Below the pieces are notes generated by a model that was not told the origin of the DNA, searched no databases, and saw nothing but the letters and a program-made list of their open reading frames with translations. Positions 24,556 to 34,009 of a stretch of 64,000 nucleotides of DNA are shown one piece after another. The stretch spans positions 7,940 through 71,939 of the forward strand of contig CABUIE010000013.1 of assembly GCA_902491565.1 (NCBI GenBank), in the 5' to 3' direction. The position numbers and the translations under genes are program-made. The stretch is from an uncultured Collinsella sp. (GTDB lineage: Bacteria; Actinomycetota; Coriobacteriia; Coriobacteriales; Coriobacteriaceae). Each line of letters begins with the position of its first letter. The stretch's first letter is position 1.

Positions 24556-27129
24556 CTAGAACGTCTGCTCGTAGTCGCTGTGCTTTTTGGCCGAACGCAC
24601 CAGGAACTCCTGGTTGGTGTTGGTGCCCTTAAGACCCTTGATAAACGACGCAGCTGCGCGCTCGGTGTTGTTCATGCCGGCAAGAATGCGACGCAGGCCA
24701 AAGACAAACGGACGCATCTGCTCGTCAACCAACAGGTCCTCGTTACGCGTACCGGAGGCAACGGGGTCGATAGCCGGGAAGATGCGGCGGTCGGCCAGGT
24801 CGCGGTCGAGCTTGAGCTCCATGTTGCCGGTGCCCTTGAACTCCTCAAAGATGACCTCGTCCATCTTGGAGCCGGTGTCGATGAGGGCAGAGGCCAGGAT
24901 GGTGAGCGAGCCACCGTTCTCGATATTGCGGGCTGCGCCCAGGAAGCGCTTGGGCGGATACAGTGCCGCCGAATCGACGCCGCCTGAAAGGATGCGGCCT
25001 GAGGCGGGCGCCGCCAAGTTGTAGGCGCGGGCAAGACGCGTGATGGAGTCGAGCACCACCACGACATCGCCGCCCAGCTCCACGATGCGCTTGGCGCGCT
25101 CGATGACGAGCTCTGCCACACGAGTGTGGTTGTCGGCGGGCATATCGAAGGTCGACGCCACAACCTCGCCCTTGATGGAACGCTGCATATCGGTAACCTC
25201 TTCGGGGCGCTCGTCGACGAGCAGGCAGATGAGGTGCACCTCGGGGTTGTTAATCGAGATAGACTGGCAGATCTTCTTGAGGATTGTGGTCTTGCCGGCC
25301 TTGGGCGGGGACACGATCAAGCCACGCTGACCCTTGCCGATCGGCGACACGATGTCGATGGCGCGACCGGTAATGGAGTCCTTGCCATGCTCCATGCGCA
25401 GCGGCTCGTTGGGATAGACCGGGGTGAGGTCACCGAACTTGGGGCGGTTGCGAATCTGCTCGGGGTCTAGACCGTTGACGGTCGTGATTTTGGCGAGGCC
25501 GGCGCGCTTGTCGCCGCCGCGCGAAGGACGAAGCGAGCCCTCGATGACGTCGCCCGTGCGCAGACGCGCGGAGCGGATGAGGTAGGCGGGCACGAAGGCG
25601 TCGTCGTTGGACTTCATGTAGCCATGGGCATGGATGATACCGGAGCTGTCCGGACGAATCTGCAGGATGCCCTTGATGTCGCGGAAGCCCTCGGCCTTCG
25701 CGGCGGTGACGTAGATCTCCTCGACGAGCTCGGCTTTCTTCTTGCCGGTCGTCTCAATCTCGAACTCCTTGGCCTTCTCGCGCAGCTCGGCGACCTTCAT
25801 GGCCGCGAGCTCCTCGCGCGAAAGCGTGGGCTCGGTGGGAGCGGCATTACGCTCCTTGTTGCGCTGCTTGCGATCGCGCTGGCGGTTGCGGCGGTCGTTG
25901 TTGCGCTCGTCCTTGCGCTCGTTGCGCTCGTCGTTGCGCTTGTGCTGGCGACGGTTGGGGCGAGCGCCGTCTTCGGCCTCGGCGGGCGCGGCGCCATCGG
26001 TTGCGGCGGCATCGGCGTTAGCCGCAGTATCATCGCTGGCCACGGCCTTGGAATCGCCCTGCAGCTCGGCCTCGGCCCGCTGCTCGGACGCCTTGGCCTT
26101 AGCGGACTTCTTACGACCGCGCTTGGGCTTCTCGGACGCAGACTGTTCGACGTCTTGGGGCTCGGCGGCATCAGTCGATGCATCGGCGGTCGTCTCGGCG
26201 GAATCCTCGGACGCACCCTTCTTGGCAGTCTTGGCCTTGGACGTGCGCTTAGCAGCAGTACGATGGCTGCGACCAGGACGGACGTCGGCGGGCTCGACAT
26301 CGGCGGGAGCGGCCTCGGAAGTCGTAGCATCCTGGACGGGTGCATCGGCAGCGGTTGCAGACTCGGCGGTCGCCGCAGCATCCCGAGCGGCTGCAGCTGC
26401 GGCTGCGGCCTTCTCTGCCTCGACGAAGGCCTTGGGCTTGCGACCGCGACGGTGCGGGCGCAAAGCCGGATCGACAACGGGAACTTCGCTGGCCTCGACA
26501 GGCGCAGCGGACTCAGCAGGCGATGCGCCCTCCCCTGCCGCGGAACGAACCGAAGCCTCGGTGAGCTCGAGGGTTACCTGATCGGCAACCTGCTCGGCCT
26601 TAGCAGCCGTGCGACGGCGTGTGCGCGGTGCCGGCTTCTCGGTCGGCTGGTCGGCGGCAGGTGTCTCGGTGGCGGCAGGCGTCTCGGGCACAGACGGAGC
26701 TGCAAGCTCGGTCAGAGCCGCGGCCTCGCGCTCGGCAGCACGACGGCGGGCGCGCACCACCTGAGCCTCGCTAATCTGCGCCAACGCACGTGCCTGCGCG
26801 ACCTCATCGGAAATCGGCGCCGAGGAGTCAGCTGCAACGGTGCGCTTGACGCGCGTCATGCGCGTGGTACGGCGCTTGGGCTTGGTGACCTCCTCGCCGT
26901 CAGCAGCAGGCTTGGCCGTGCGGCGCGTACGCTTGGGCTTTGCCGGAGCAGCCTCCTCACCAGTTGCAGGCACGGCCTTCTCAGCCGTTGCAGGCGTAGG
27001 CGTCGAAGCAGCCTTAGGCGTCTCAGGAGCCGAGGCATGCGCGGGCGCCGCGACCTGATCCGACACAACCGGTGCAGCGGGAGCGGCTTGCGTCGTCGTT
27101 ATTTCGTTTTCTTGCTGTTGATCAGACAC
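24556..27129 (-). CDS. rho: Transcription termination factor Rho with long N-terminal extension
   Basis: An 857-residue Rho, the hexameric RNA helicase that ends transcription of untranslated RNA. The core is canonical: Rho-N region (SREELAAMKVAELREKAKE) near residue 450, Walker A SPPKAGKTT near 610, VVVVLDSITRLARAYN, and the C-terminal GTGNMELKLDRDLADRR. About 430 residues precede it, twice the core of many Rho proteins: Ala/Pro/Glu/Lys low-complexity text with several KPKRTRR-like basic patches, then an Arg/Asn/Asp-rich stretch (NDERNERKDERNNDRR). Such insertions are known in actinobacterial Rho and are thought to bind RNA or drive assembly. Start at ATG 27129 lacks a strong ribosome site. 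Confidence 0.95.
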   Translation of the reverse strand: MSDQQQENEITTTQAAPAAPVVSDQVAAPAHASAPETPKAASTPTPATAEKAVPATGEEAAPAKPKRTRRTAKPAADGEEVTKPKRRTTRMTRVKRTVAADSSAPISDEVAQARALAQISEAQVVRARRRAAEREAAALTELAAPSVPETPAATETPAADQPTEKPAPRTRRRTAAKAEQVADQVTLELTEASVRSAAGEGASPAESAAPVEASEVPVVDPALRPHRRGRKPKAFVEAEKAAAAAAAARDAAATAESATAADAPVQDATTSEAAPADVEPADVRPGRSHRTAAKRTSKAKTAKKGASEDSAETTADASTDAAEPQDVEQSASEKPKRGRKKSAKAKASEQRAEAELQGDSKAVASDDTAANADAAATDGAAPAEAEDGARPNRRQHKRNDERNERKDERNNDRRNRQRDRKQRNKERNAAPTEPTLSREELAAMKVAELREKAKEFEIETTGKKKAELVEEIYVTAAKAEGFRDIKGILQIRPDSSGIIHAHGYMKSNDDAFVPAYLIRSARLRTGDVIEGSLRPSRGGDKRAGLAKITTVNGLDPEQIRNRPKFGDLTPVYPNEPLRMEHGKDSITGRAIDIVSPIGKGQRGLIVSPPKAGKTTILKKICQSISINNPEVHLICLLVDERPEEVTDMQRSIKGEVVASTFDMPADNHTRVAELVIERAKRIVELGGDVVVVLDSITRLARAYNLAAPASGRILSGGVDSAALYPPKRFLGAARNIENGGSLTILASALIDTGSKMDEVIFEEFKGTGNMELKLDRDLADRRIFPAIDPVASGTRNEDLLVDEQMRPFVFGLRRILAGMNNTERAAASFIKGLKGTNTNQEFLVRSAKKHSDYEQTF

Positions 27130-27303
27130 AGTGTTTGCTCAACTTTCTTTTCAAGCCCTGTGATCACATGCTCCCTGCATAAACCTTCAGGGCGGCTAAA
27201 CAGTCTAGCTCCGTCAAATACCGACGGACATCATTGATCTGTATCGAGATATTTGCGTCATATACGCAGCGTTAGTGTAACACAACCGCCGCCACCTGCA
27301 ACT

Positions 27304-27370
27304 TAGTCATTGGGGACGTTCTTTCATTGGGGACATTCTTAAACGACTAGTCAAAAGGGACACTCTTTGG
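27304..27370. repeat. GGGGAC-type dispersed intergenic repeat
   Basis: Contains CATTGGGGACGTTCTT, CATTGGGGACATTCTT, AAACGACTAGTC and GGGACACTCTTT. The first and third parts recur at 46675-46720, and related text (GAGTGTCCCC) at 33958 and 46735. Its function is unknown. Confidence 0.6.
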
Positions 27371-27402
27371 TTTAACACCCACAAATCTGACTGCCTCCGC
27401 CA

Positions 27403-27552
27403 AAACTATGGCGGTTTACTACGATGAATCGCTCAACCGCGACCACTCCGAAACTTGTTGAACTAAAACCGCAGGTAGATGCCTTGCACTTTTTAGCGAA
27501 AAGCCGGCGTGGTTGGAATACCTCAATTCATCGTAGTAAACCGACATAGTTT
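27403..27552. repeat. 150-bp element with 27-bp inverted repeats
   Basis: 27403-27429 and 27526-27552 are inverted copies that match at 26 of 27 positions, ends reading AAACTATG...GATGAAT. The 96 bases between them hold no gene. This is the shape of a MITE or of a long hairpin RNA. No target-site duplication is obvious. Confidence 0.75.
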
Positions 27553-27594
27553 CGTATTTCCAGCAGTTCCAAATTCGTCAATACGTCGGCGTTT

Positions 27595-27629
27595 GCAAAA
27601 AAGCCCGACCTCCGTGGGAGATCGGGCTT
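27595..27629 (-). terminator. Intrinsic terminator of argS
   Basis: On the minus strand AAGCCCGATCTCC pairs with GGAGGTCGGGCTT, followed by TTTTTTG. Located about 45 bases after the argS stop. Confidence 0.88.
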
Positions 27630-27675
27630 TCGAGGCTTAGTTAAACCAAGTCTGTACGGTCAAATGACCCGTAGC

Positions 27676-29529
27676 TTACATCTGCTCGGGAGCGGAGACA
27701 CCAACGAGGGTGAGCACCAGGGCGAGTGTTACGCGGACGGCGTCGCAAGCGGCCAGACGGGCACGCGAAAGCTCGGGGTCGACGGGACGGCCCTCGCTCG
27801 GCAGCACCTGGCAGGCAGCGTAGAAGCTGTGGAAGTCGCCGGCGAGCTCCTCGGCAAAGTGCGTCAGACGGAACGGGGCGCGGTCGCGAGCGCAGCTGGC
27901 AATCAGGTCGGTGAGCTCGTTGAGCTTACGCGAAAGGGCGAGCTCGGTCGGATCGGTCAGCAGCGAGTAATCGACGTTCTCACCGATGGCCTTGGCGGCG
28001 ACGGCCTTCATGCCCATCTCGTCAGCCTGCTCGGACGTAACGCCAGCGGCACGGCGCAGGATGGAGCACACGCGGGCGTGAGCGTACTGCACGTAGTACA
28101 CCGGGTTGGAGTTGTCGCGCTTCTTAACGGCCTCGATGTCGAAGTCGACCATCTGGTTAGAGCTCTTGGAGATGAGCGTGTAGCGAGCGGCGTCGGAGCC
28201 AACCTCGTCGACGAGCTCCTGCAAGGTCACCATGGTGCCCTTGCGCTTGGACATACGGACGGGCTTGCCGTTGCGCAGCAGGTTGACGAGCTGGCCCAGC
28301 AGAACCTCAAACTTGCCGGGGTAACCCAGAGCGTCGCAGACGCAGCGGACGCGCTCGATGTAGCCGTGGTGGTCGGCACCCCAGATGTCGATGACGTGGT
28401 CGACGCGCTGGAACTTATCCCAGTGATAGGCAACGTCGGAGGCGAAGTAGGTGTACTCGCCGTCGGACTTGATCAGGACGCGGTCCTTGTCATCGCCCAG
28501 GTCGGTGGAGCGGAACCACAGGGCGCCGTCCTTGGTGTAGAGGTAACCCATCTTGTCGAGCTTCTCAAAGGCGCGGTCGACGGCGGAGGTGCCGGCGGTC
28601 TCGCCCTCGGTGTCCTTCACATACAGCGAGCGCTCGGAGAACCAACGATCGAAGTCGCAATTGACGGCGTGGCAGAGGTCACGCATGTTGTCGACCATCT
28701 TCACATAGCCGCGCTCGCGGAAGCTCTCCATGCGCTCCTGAGGATCGGCGTTGACCCACTTGTCGCCGTCGGTGCGCCAGAACTCGGCAGCCTCGTCGAT
28801 GATGTAGTCGCCGCCGTAGGAGTCCTTGCCCAGGGTCTCGGCAAAGTTGTCCTGGTACGGATGGGTCTCGGGATGCTCGTCGCTCTCGTCGGCAACAAAG
28901 GCGTCGCGGTCGGCGATCAGCAGCTTGTGAGCCTCGTCGATATCCACGCCCTGCTTGGCGATGATGTCGGCAAGCTGCATATAGCGCGTGCTGATGGAGT
29001 TGCCGAAGGTGTTCATCTGAGAGCCGTGGTCGTTGATGTAGAACTCACGCTGGATGTCGTAACCGGCGTGGTCCATAACACGGCAGAGCGAGTCGCCCAG
29101 CGCGGCCCAGCGGCCGTGGCCGATGTGCATGGGGCCGACGGGGTTGGCGGAGACGAACTCGACCTGGGTCTTCAGGCCACCACCGACGTTGGACTTAGCG
29201 AAGTCCATACCCTTCTCGCGAGCCTCGCCAAAGATGGCATTCTTGACGGCAACGGAGAGGTAGAAGTTGATGAAGCCGGGGCCTGCGATCTCAACCTTCT
29301 CGATCGCGGGGTCCTCGGGCATATGGGCAACGATGGCCTCGGCGATCTTGCGCGGGGCGCAGTGGGCCAGCTTGGCGGACTTCAGGGCCATGGTAGAGGT
29401 CCACTCGCCATGAGAAGTGTCAGCCGGTCGCTCGATAGCGCAATCGTCAAGTTCAAATGCGGAAAGGTCGCCGGCCTCCTGGGCCGCAGCAAGCGCAGCG
29501 CGTACCAGCTCTTCAATCTTCTCGGGCAT
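27676..29529 (-). CDS. argS: Arginyl-tRNA synthetase
   Basis: A 617-residue class I aminoacyl-tRNA synthetase that charges tRNA-Arg. The N-terminal Add1 domain is followed by EFVSANPVGPMHIGHGR (HIGH signature), and VRMSKRKGTMVTL stands for KMSKS. The C-terminal anticodon-binding domain includes YVQYAHARVCSILRRA. Length is normal. Start chosen at ATG 29529 after AAGGAGGA, six bases away; the longer reading to 29619 is not family-like. It is transcribed alone and has its own terminator. Confidence 0.97.
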   Translation of the reverse strand: MPEKIEELVRAALAAAQEAGDLSAFELDDCAIERPADTSHGEWTSTMALKSAKLAHCAPRKIAEAIVAHMPEDPAIEKVEIAGPGFINFYLSVAVKNAIFGEAREKGMDFAKSNVGGGLKTQVEFVSANPVGPMHIGHGRWAALGDSLCRVMDHAGYDIQREFYINDHGSQMNTFGNSISTRYMQLADIIAKQGVDIDEAHKLLIADRDAFVADESDEHPETHPYQDNFAETLGKDSYGGDYIIDEAAEFWRTDGDKWVNADPQERMESFRERGYVKMVDNMRDLCHAVNCDFDRWFSERSLYVKDTEGETAGTSAVDRAFEKLDKMGYLYTKDGALWFRSTDLGDDKDRVLIKSDGEYTYFASDVAYHWDKFQRVDHVIDIWGADHHGYIERVRCVCDALGYPGKFEVLLGQLVNLLRNGKPVRMSKRKGTMVTLQELVDEVGSDAARYTLISKSSNQMVDFDIEAVKKRDNSNPVYYVQYAHARVCSILRRAAGVTSEQADEMGMKAVAAKAIGENVDYSLLTDPTELALSRKLNELTDLIASCARDRAPFRLTHFAEELAGDFHSFYAACQVLPSEGRPVDPELSRARLAACDAVRVTLALVLTLVGVSAPEQM

Positions 29530-29871
29530 AGATCCTCCTTGTGTTAAAGCCCCCGAGCTCTTGGTCACTCGTAGGGCAAAAGCCAGAGTTTGTAGCACTC
29601 TATCACAAGCGACGGGCACCGTCGCAGGGTAAAGCTAATAGATATTGCATATGCACAAAAATGACTACAGCTTGTATGGAGTCACTCAAAGATGCCGGTC
29701 TGCCTGCAGATTATGCAGGCGTTGAAAATGTATAAAGGTGTGAATGAGCTGCGTCTGTTATCGAATACTCTTACCTATCAGAGTTGTGTGCTTTTCCTGC
29801 ATAAAGTAAGGGTTTGCGCACGTCAGCGTGTTATTCTAGACATACGTAAATTCGTATAAGTTGGAGGTAGC
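29530..29871. other. Divergent control region between argS and carD
   Basis: About 340 bases. I see no gene. Just before carD, ATACG and CGTAT form a small dyad (29842-29857) next to the ribosome site GGAGGTAG. Several AT-rich tracts could hold promoters but no -35/-10 pair at proper spacing stands out. Confidence 0.35.
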
Positions 29872-30357
29872 ATGTTCTCAATCGGTCAACACGTCATTCA
29901 TCCGGGCCAGGGAGTCTGCACCGTCGTCGGTTTTAGGGACGACACACCGCAGCCCATGCTGCTGCTCGAGACCAAGCAGGGACATGCGCAGACGATCCTC
30001 ATGTACCCCGTGGCGCAGGCCGACCGTTTGCACGCCGCCATCTCGCAGCAAGATGCCGAGCACCTGCTGAGCCACTATGACGAGCTGGAGTGCGACACCT
30101 TTACCGAGCGCAACAGCTCGCTTGAGGAGACGCACTTTAAGCAGCAGCTCAAGCTGGGCGCGCCCGAGACGGTCCGCGTGGCAAAGACCATGATGCACCG
30201 CATTCGCCAGGCCGAGGAAGCTGATAAAAAACCCAGCTCCTACTACATGCGCGTACTCAAGGAGGCCAAGCGCCGCTCCATCGAGGAGTTCGCCGTGGCC
30301 CTTGGTGTCACCGAGGAGGCCGCCGAAGCCCGCCTAGCCCAAGCCGCCCTCAACTAA
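29872..30357 (+). CDS. carD: CarD family transcriptional regulator
   Basis: A 161-residue CarD/CdnL-type protein that binds the RNA polymerase beta subunit and stabilises open promoter complexes. The N-terminal Tudor-like RNAP-interaction domain begins MFSIGQHVIHPGQGVCTV. The C-terminal helical part includes SSYYMRVLKEAKRRSIEEF, which would contact promoter DNA. Length is typical of actinobacterial CarD. Start follows GGAGGTAGC. Transcribed alone and followed by a repeat-type hairpin. Confidence 0.93.
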   Translation: MFSIGQHVIHPGQGVCTVVGFRDDTPQPMLLLETKQGHAQTILMYPVAQADRLHAAISQQDAEHLLSHYDELECDTFTERNSSLEETHFKQQLKLGAPETVRVAKTMMHRIRQAEEADKKPSSYYMRVLKEAKRRSIEEFAVALGVTEEAAEARLAQAALN

Positions 30358-30370
30358 CCCATCCGCGCCA

Positions 30371-30411
30371 AAAACCACCACAAAGGGAATAGGCACCTTT
30401 GTGGTGGTTTT
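30371..30411. repeat. CCACCACAAAGG hairpin repeat, copy 1
   Basis: AAAACCACCACAAAGG and CCTTTGTGGTGGTTTT form a 16-bp perfect stem around GAATAGGCA. It sits 14 bases after the carD stop and is followed by T-rich text, so it can act as a terminator. First of six copies in this window. Confidence 0.85.
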
Positions 30412-30465
30412 CTTGTTCTAGTAGTATTCATTCTTATCGATACCCACGAGCACAAGGAGTCTCTT

Positions 30466-31065
30466 ATGGCAGAGCCGCTTACCGCCGGAATCACCCGCGA
30501 CCGCGCGTTCGAACTGCTCAATGAGCACAACAAGGACCCGTTCCACATCACCCATGGCGAGACGGTCGAGGGCACTATGCGCTACTTTGCGCGCGAGTTC
30601 GACCCCGAGAACGAGGAGTTTTGGGGCATCGTCGGTCTGCTGCACGACCTGGATTGGGAGGAGCATGAGGACGACCCCATGAACCACACCATCTATGCTG
30701 CCAAGATTCTTAAGGATGAAGGTGCGTCTCCCGAGCTCATTCGCGCCATCCAGACGCACACGTCGGACTTCAATACCTCGCTGCCCAAACCCGAGCTGCA
30801 GATGGAAAAGATCCTGTTTGCCTGCGATGAGCTCACCGGCCTGATCGGCGCTGCAGTTATCATGCGCCCGAGCAAGAGCGTTATGGACTTTACGACCAAG
30901 TCGCTCAAGAAGAAGTTCAAGGACAAGCGCTTTGCCGCCGGCTGCTCGCGCGACGTGATTTCGCAGGGCGCCGAGATGTTGGGCTGGGAGCTCCCCGAGC
31001 TCTTTGACCGCACCATCGCGGCCATGCAGTCCTTCGCTCCCGACCGCGACACCTTCCAGGCCTAA
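30466..31065 (+). CDS. HD domain phosphohydrolase
   Basis: A 199-residue HD-superfamily protein. The HD pair is in GLLHDLDWEEHED, an upstream histidine is in DPFHITHGETV, and a distal histidine/aspartate region follows in IQTHTSDF and FACDELTGLI. This one-domain form resembles proteins that hydrolyse nucleotides or other phosphoesters; the substrate is unknown. The start follows AAGGAGTCTCTT. It lies between two copies of the hairpin repeat. Confidence 0.85.
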   Translation: MAEPLTAGITRDRAFELLNEHNKDPFHITHGETVEGTMRYFAREFDPENEEFWGIVGLLHDLDWEEHEDDPMNHTIYAAKILKDEGASPELIRAIQTHTSDFNTSLPKPELQMEKILFACDELTGLIGAAVIMRPSKSVMDFTTKSLKKKFKDKRFAAGCSRDVISQGAEMLGWELPELFDRTIAAMQSFAPDRDTFQA

Positions 31066-31081
31066 CCGCCCACGCCACCTT

Positions 31082-31122
31082 AAACCGCCACAAAGGGGAC
31101 AGGCACCTTTGTGGCGGTTTTT
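31082..31122. repeat. CCACCACAAAGG hairpin repeat, copy 2
   Basis: AAACCGCCACAAAGG pairs with CCTTTGTGGCGGTTT around GGACAGGCA. Relative to copy 1, A-to-G on one arm is matched by T-to-C on the other, so the stem is preserved. It lies between convergent genes (HD protein and proA). Confidence 0.85.
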
Positions 31123-31134
31123 CTTGCGCGGTCG

Positions 31135-32421
31135 TTAGGGGCGGACCTGACCGGTGCCTCGGAGCTTGTATTTGTAGGTGGTGAGGGCCTCGGCGGCAAA
31201 GGGGCCGCGGGCGTGGAGCTTTTGGGTCGAGATACCGATCTCGGCGCCCAGGCCAAACTCGCCGCCGTCAGTGAAGCGTGTGCTGGCGTTGGCGTACACG
31301 GCCGAGGCATCGACCGCATCCAGGAAGCGCTCGCAAGCATCCATGTCCTCGGCAACGATGGCCTCGGAGTGCATCGTGCCGTAGCGATTGATGTGTGCGA
31401 TGGCCTCGTCCTCGTTTGCCACGACCTTCACGCTCATCTCGAGAGCCAAGTACTCGCGACCCCAGTCCTCCTCAGTCGCGGCGACGTAGTCATCGCCCTC
31501 CACAAAGCCGGCGTCGGCGCACGCGGCGCACGTGGACTCGTCACCGTGAATGAGCACGCCGTGGTCGTGCAGCACGGCAACGACCGCGGGCAAAAACGCA
31601 TCGGCCACAGCACGGTCGACCAGCAGCGACTCGGCGGCATTGCACACGCCTACGCGCTGGGTCTTGGCATTAACGATAATGTTGAGCGCCTTATCAAAGT
31701 CGGCGGATTCATGCACGTAGATGTGGCAGTTGCCCGTGCCCGTCTCGATCACCGGCACAAGCGACTCGCGCACGCAGCGCTGGATCAGGCCTGCACCGCC
31801 GCGCGGAATGAGTACGTCGACAATGCCGCGGAGCTTCATGAGCTCGCCGGTGGCCTCGCGGTCGGTGGACTCGATCATCGACACGGCCTCGCGCGGGAAG
31901 CCCTTGGCCTCGAGCGCATCGGCCAGCAGCTCAGAAATCATGGCACACGAGTGATAGGCCAGCGAGCCGCCGCGCAGAATGCAGGCGTTGCCGGTGCGTA
32001 TGCAGATGCCCGCGGCATCGGCCGTCACGTTGGGGCGCGCCTCGTAGACCATAGCGACCAGGCCCAGCGGCACGCTCACACGGGTCAGGTCCACGCCGCT
32101 TGCAAGCACGCGGTGGTCGAGCACGCGGCCGACGGGATCGGGCAGCTCGGCGAGCTTTTCCAGGCCGGCGGCCATGCCCTCGACGCGCTCGGGCGTCAGC
32201 AGCAGGCGATCGAGCAGTCCGGCCGAGGTACCCGCATCGCGCGCGGCGGACATATCGAGCTCGTTAGCGGCGACGATGGAGTCGACACCGTTGCGCAGTG
32301 CTGTGGCCATGGCGCGCACGGCCTCCTGGCGCTGCTCATCGCTCGCCATGGCAAGCGAGGCCGACGCTGCCTTGGCGGCAACGGCAAGATCGTGGACATA
32401 CGTGGCTATATCGACCGACAT
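31135..32421 (-). CDS. proA: Glutamate-5-semialdehyde dehydrogenase (gamma-glutamyl phosphate reductase)
   Basis: A 428-residue NADPH-dependent enzyme of proline synthesis that reduces gamma-glutamyl phosphate. The aldehyde-dehydrogenase fold is clear: VALGLVAMVYEARPN-type segment, CILRGGSLAYHS, LIPRGGAGLI, and the catalytic cysteine in RVGVCNAAES. Length is normal. Start ATG 32421 follows AGAAAGG. Its partner proB is 1.6 kb away on the same strand, with a proline-iminopeptidase-like gene on the other strand in between. Confidence 0.96.
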   Translation of the reverse strand: MSVDIATYVHDLAVAAKAASASLAMASDEQRQEAVRAMATALRNGVDSIVAANELDMSAARDAGTSAGLLDRLLLTPERVEGMAAGLEKLAELPDPVGRVLDHRVLASGVDLTRVSVPLGLVAMVYEARPNVTADAAGICIRTGNACILRGGSLAYHSCAMISELLADALEAKGFPREAVSMIESTDREATGELMKLRGIVDVLIPRGGAGLIQRCVRESLVPVIETGTGNCHIYVHESADFDKALNIIVNAKTQRVGVCNAAESLLVDRAVADAFLPAVVAVLHDHGVLIHGDESTCAACADAGFVEGDDYVAATEEDWGREYLALEMSVKVVANEDEAIAHINRYGTMHSEAIVAEDMDACERFLDAVDASAVYANASTRFTDGGEFGLGAEIGISTQKLHARGPFAAEALTTYKYKLRGTGQVRP

Positions 32422-32533
32422 GGGCGGCCCTTTCTCCTAGAAGTTTGCAACCATGGTAGCCGATTTGCGCATGGCCTCGCCCGCGGCGGTAGAATTGGTC
32501 AACCCGAAACACCGCAACGAACGGAAGACTCAC

Positions 32534-33952
32534 ATGGCCCTCATCACTTCGTACCACGTCCCCGGCCTTTACGTCGAGGACCACAGCATCGACGTCCCCC
32601 TTGACTGGCGCGGCCTGGAGCCGATGCTCCTGGCCGTCGGCAGCACCATGCGCCGCGGCGCTATGCCGGCACCAATCGCCGGCGCGCCCGAGAGCATCAA
32701 ACTCTTTTACCGCGTGGTTTGCGCGCCCGACCGCATCAACGACGATCTGCCACTGCTCCTGTTTTTGCAGGGCGGCCCTGGCGGCGAGAGCCCGCGTCCG
32801 CTGTCGCCCACAAGCGACGGCTGGATCGAGGAGGCCGTCAAGCACTTCCGCGTGGTCCTTCCCGACCAGCGCGGCACCGGACGCAGTAGCTGCGTGGACG
32901 GACGCACGATCAAGGCACTGGGTGATCGCGCAACGGCCGCCGGCGCCGATACAGCACGCTCGCAGGCGGATTTCCTCAAGCGTCATCTTGCCAGCTCCAT
33001 CGTGCGCGATTTTGAGTACCTGCGCCTGGTGGGCTTTGGCGGCAAGCCGTGGGTCACACTGGGGCAGAGCTACGGCGGCTTTTTGACGTTGAGCTATCTG
33101 TCGCTCTTCCCCGAGGGCGTGGCGGCAAGCTTTACCTGCGGCGGCATTCCGCACGTGCCGGCGAGCGCCAGCGAGGTCTACGCGCACACCTTCCCACGCA
33201 TGGCAGCCAAGACGCAGCAGTATTACGACCGCTACCCCGCCGACGTCGAGCGCGTGGCAGCCCTGGCCGATGCGCTTGAGGAGCAGAAGCCCGCGCTGCC
33301 CGACGGCTCGCCAATGACGGTGGAGCGCCTGCAGCTTATGGGCAGCGACTTTGGCATGAAGCCGAGCTTTGAGCGCATGCATTGGATTATCGATCACGCT
33401 TTTGTTGACGGCGACGGCACGCTGACCTGCGGCGCCTCGGTATCTGACAGCTTTTTGATGCGCGCCTTCGAGCGCACCAGCACGCGTACAAACCCTCTGT
33501 ACTGGACACTGCAGGAGTTCATCTACGCCGACGGCGACACAATGCCCATTCGCTGGGCCGCGGCAGAGGAGAAGGCCCATCGCGCCGAGTTCGACACCCT
33601 CGCGCGCCCGCTCATGTTTACCGGCGAGGCCATGTTCCCGTGGATGTTCGAGCAGATGCCCGAGCTCAAGCCCTTCAAGCCCGCCATGGACCTGCTAATG
33701 GAAGACACCAGCTGGGACAAGATCTACGACCCGCAACGACTGGCGTGCAACGAGGTGCCCCTGCAGGCCGCGGTGTATTTCGACGACATGTACGTGGATT
33801 CGGGCCTGCAGCTTGATACGCTCAGCCGCGTGGGCAACTCGCATGCCTGGGTGACCAACGAGTTCGAGCACGACGGTCTGCACGGCAGCGTGGTGTTCAA
33901 GCACCTCTTCGACGAAGCACTCAACCGCGGAGACCTGCGCCGGATCTTCTAG
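32534..33952 (+). CDS. Alpha/beta hydrolase, proline iminopeptidase-like (S33)
   Basis: A 472-residue serine hydrolase of the S33/PAP type, which removes N-terminal residues, often proline, from peptides. The oxyanion region is LLLFLQGGPGGESPRP, then VLPDQRGTGRSS, and the nucleophile elbow GQSYGGF. The histidine is probably in the C-terminal DGLHGSVVF segment. There is no signal peptide. Start chosen at ATG 32534, near CGGAAG. Position between proA and proB suggests a link to proline supply, an inference. Confidence 0.85.
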   Translation: MALITSYHVPGLYVEDHSIDVPLDWRGLEPMLLAVGSTMRRGAMPAPIAGAPESIKLFYRVVCAPDRINDDLPLLLFLQGGPGGESPRPLSPTSDGWIEEAVKHFRVVLPDQRGTGRSSCVDGRTIKALGDRATAAGADTARSQADFLKRHLASSIVRDFEYLRLVGFGGKPWVTLGQSYGGFLTLSYLSLFPEGVAASFTCGGIPHVPASASEVYAHTFPRMAAKTQQYYDRYPADVERVAALADALEEQKPALPDGSPMTVERLQLMGSDFGMKPSFERMHWIIDHAFVDGDGTLTCGASVSDSFLMRAFERTSTRTNPLYWTLQEFIYADGDTMPIRWAAAEEKAHRAEFDTLARPLMFTGEAMFPWMFEQMPELKPFKPAMDLLMEDTSWDKIYDPQRLACNEVPLQAAVYFDDMYVDSGLQLDTLSRVGNSHAWVTNEFEHDGLHGSVVFKHLFDEALNRGDLRRIF

Positions 33953-33957
33953 CAAAG

Positions 33958-34007
33958 GAGTGTCCCCACCTGCCGGCACAATAGGAACGTCCCCAAGTGC
34001 CGGCACG
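33958..34007. repeat. GAGTGTCCCC/TGCCGGCA intergenic repeat
   Basis: GGAGTGTCCCC, TGCCGGCAC, GGAACGTCCCCAA and GTGCCGGCAC follow in order. The same series, with few changes, lies at 46734-46782. It starts five bases after the S33 gene stop. Confidence 0.65.
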
Positions 34008-34009
34008 AA

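Noticed and set aside
25624..27237. 537-codon open frame on the plus strand
   Set aside because: It is antisense to rho; the low-complexity Ala/Pro/Glu coding of rho keeps this strand open. No family motif or ribosome site.
27664..29547. 627-codon open frame on the plus strand
   Set aside because: Shadow of argS, which has all class I synthetase motifs on the minus strand.
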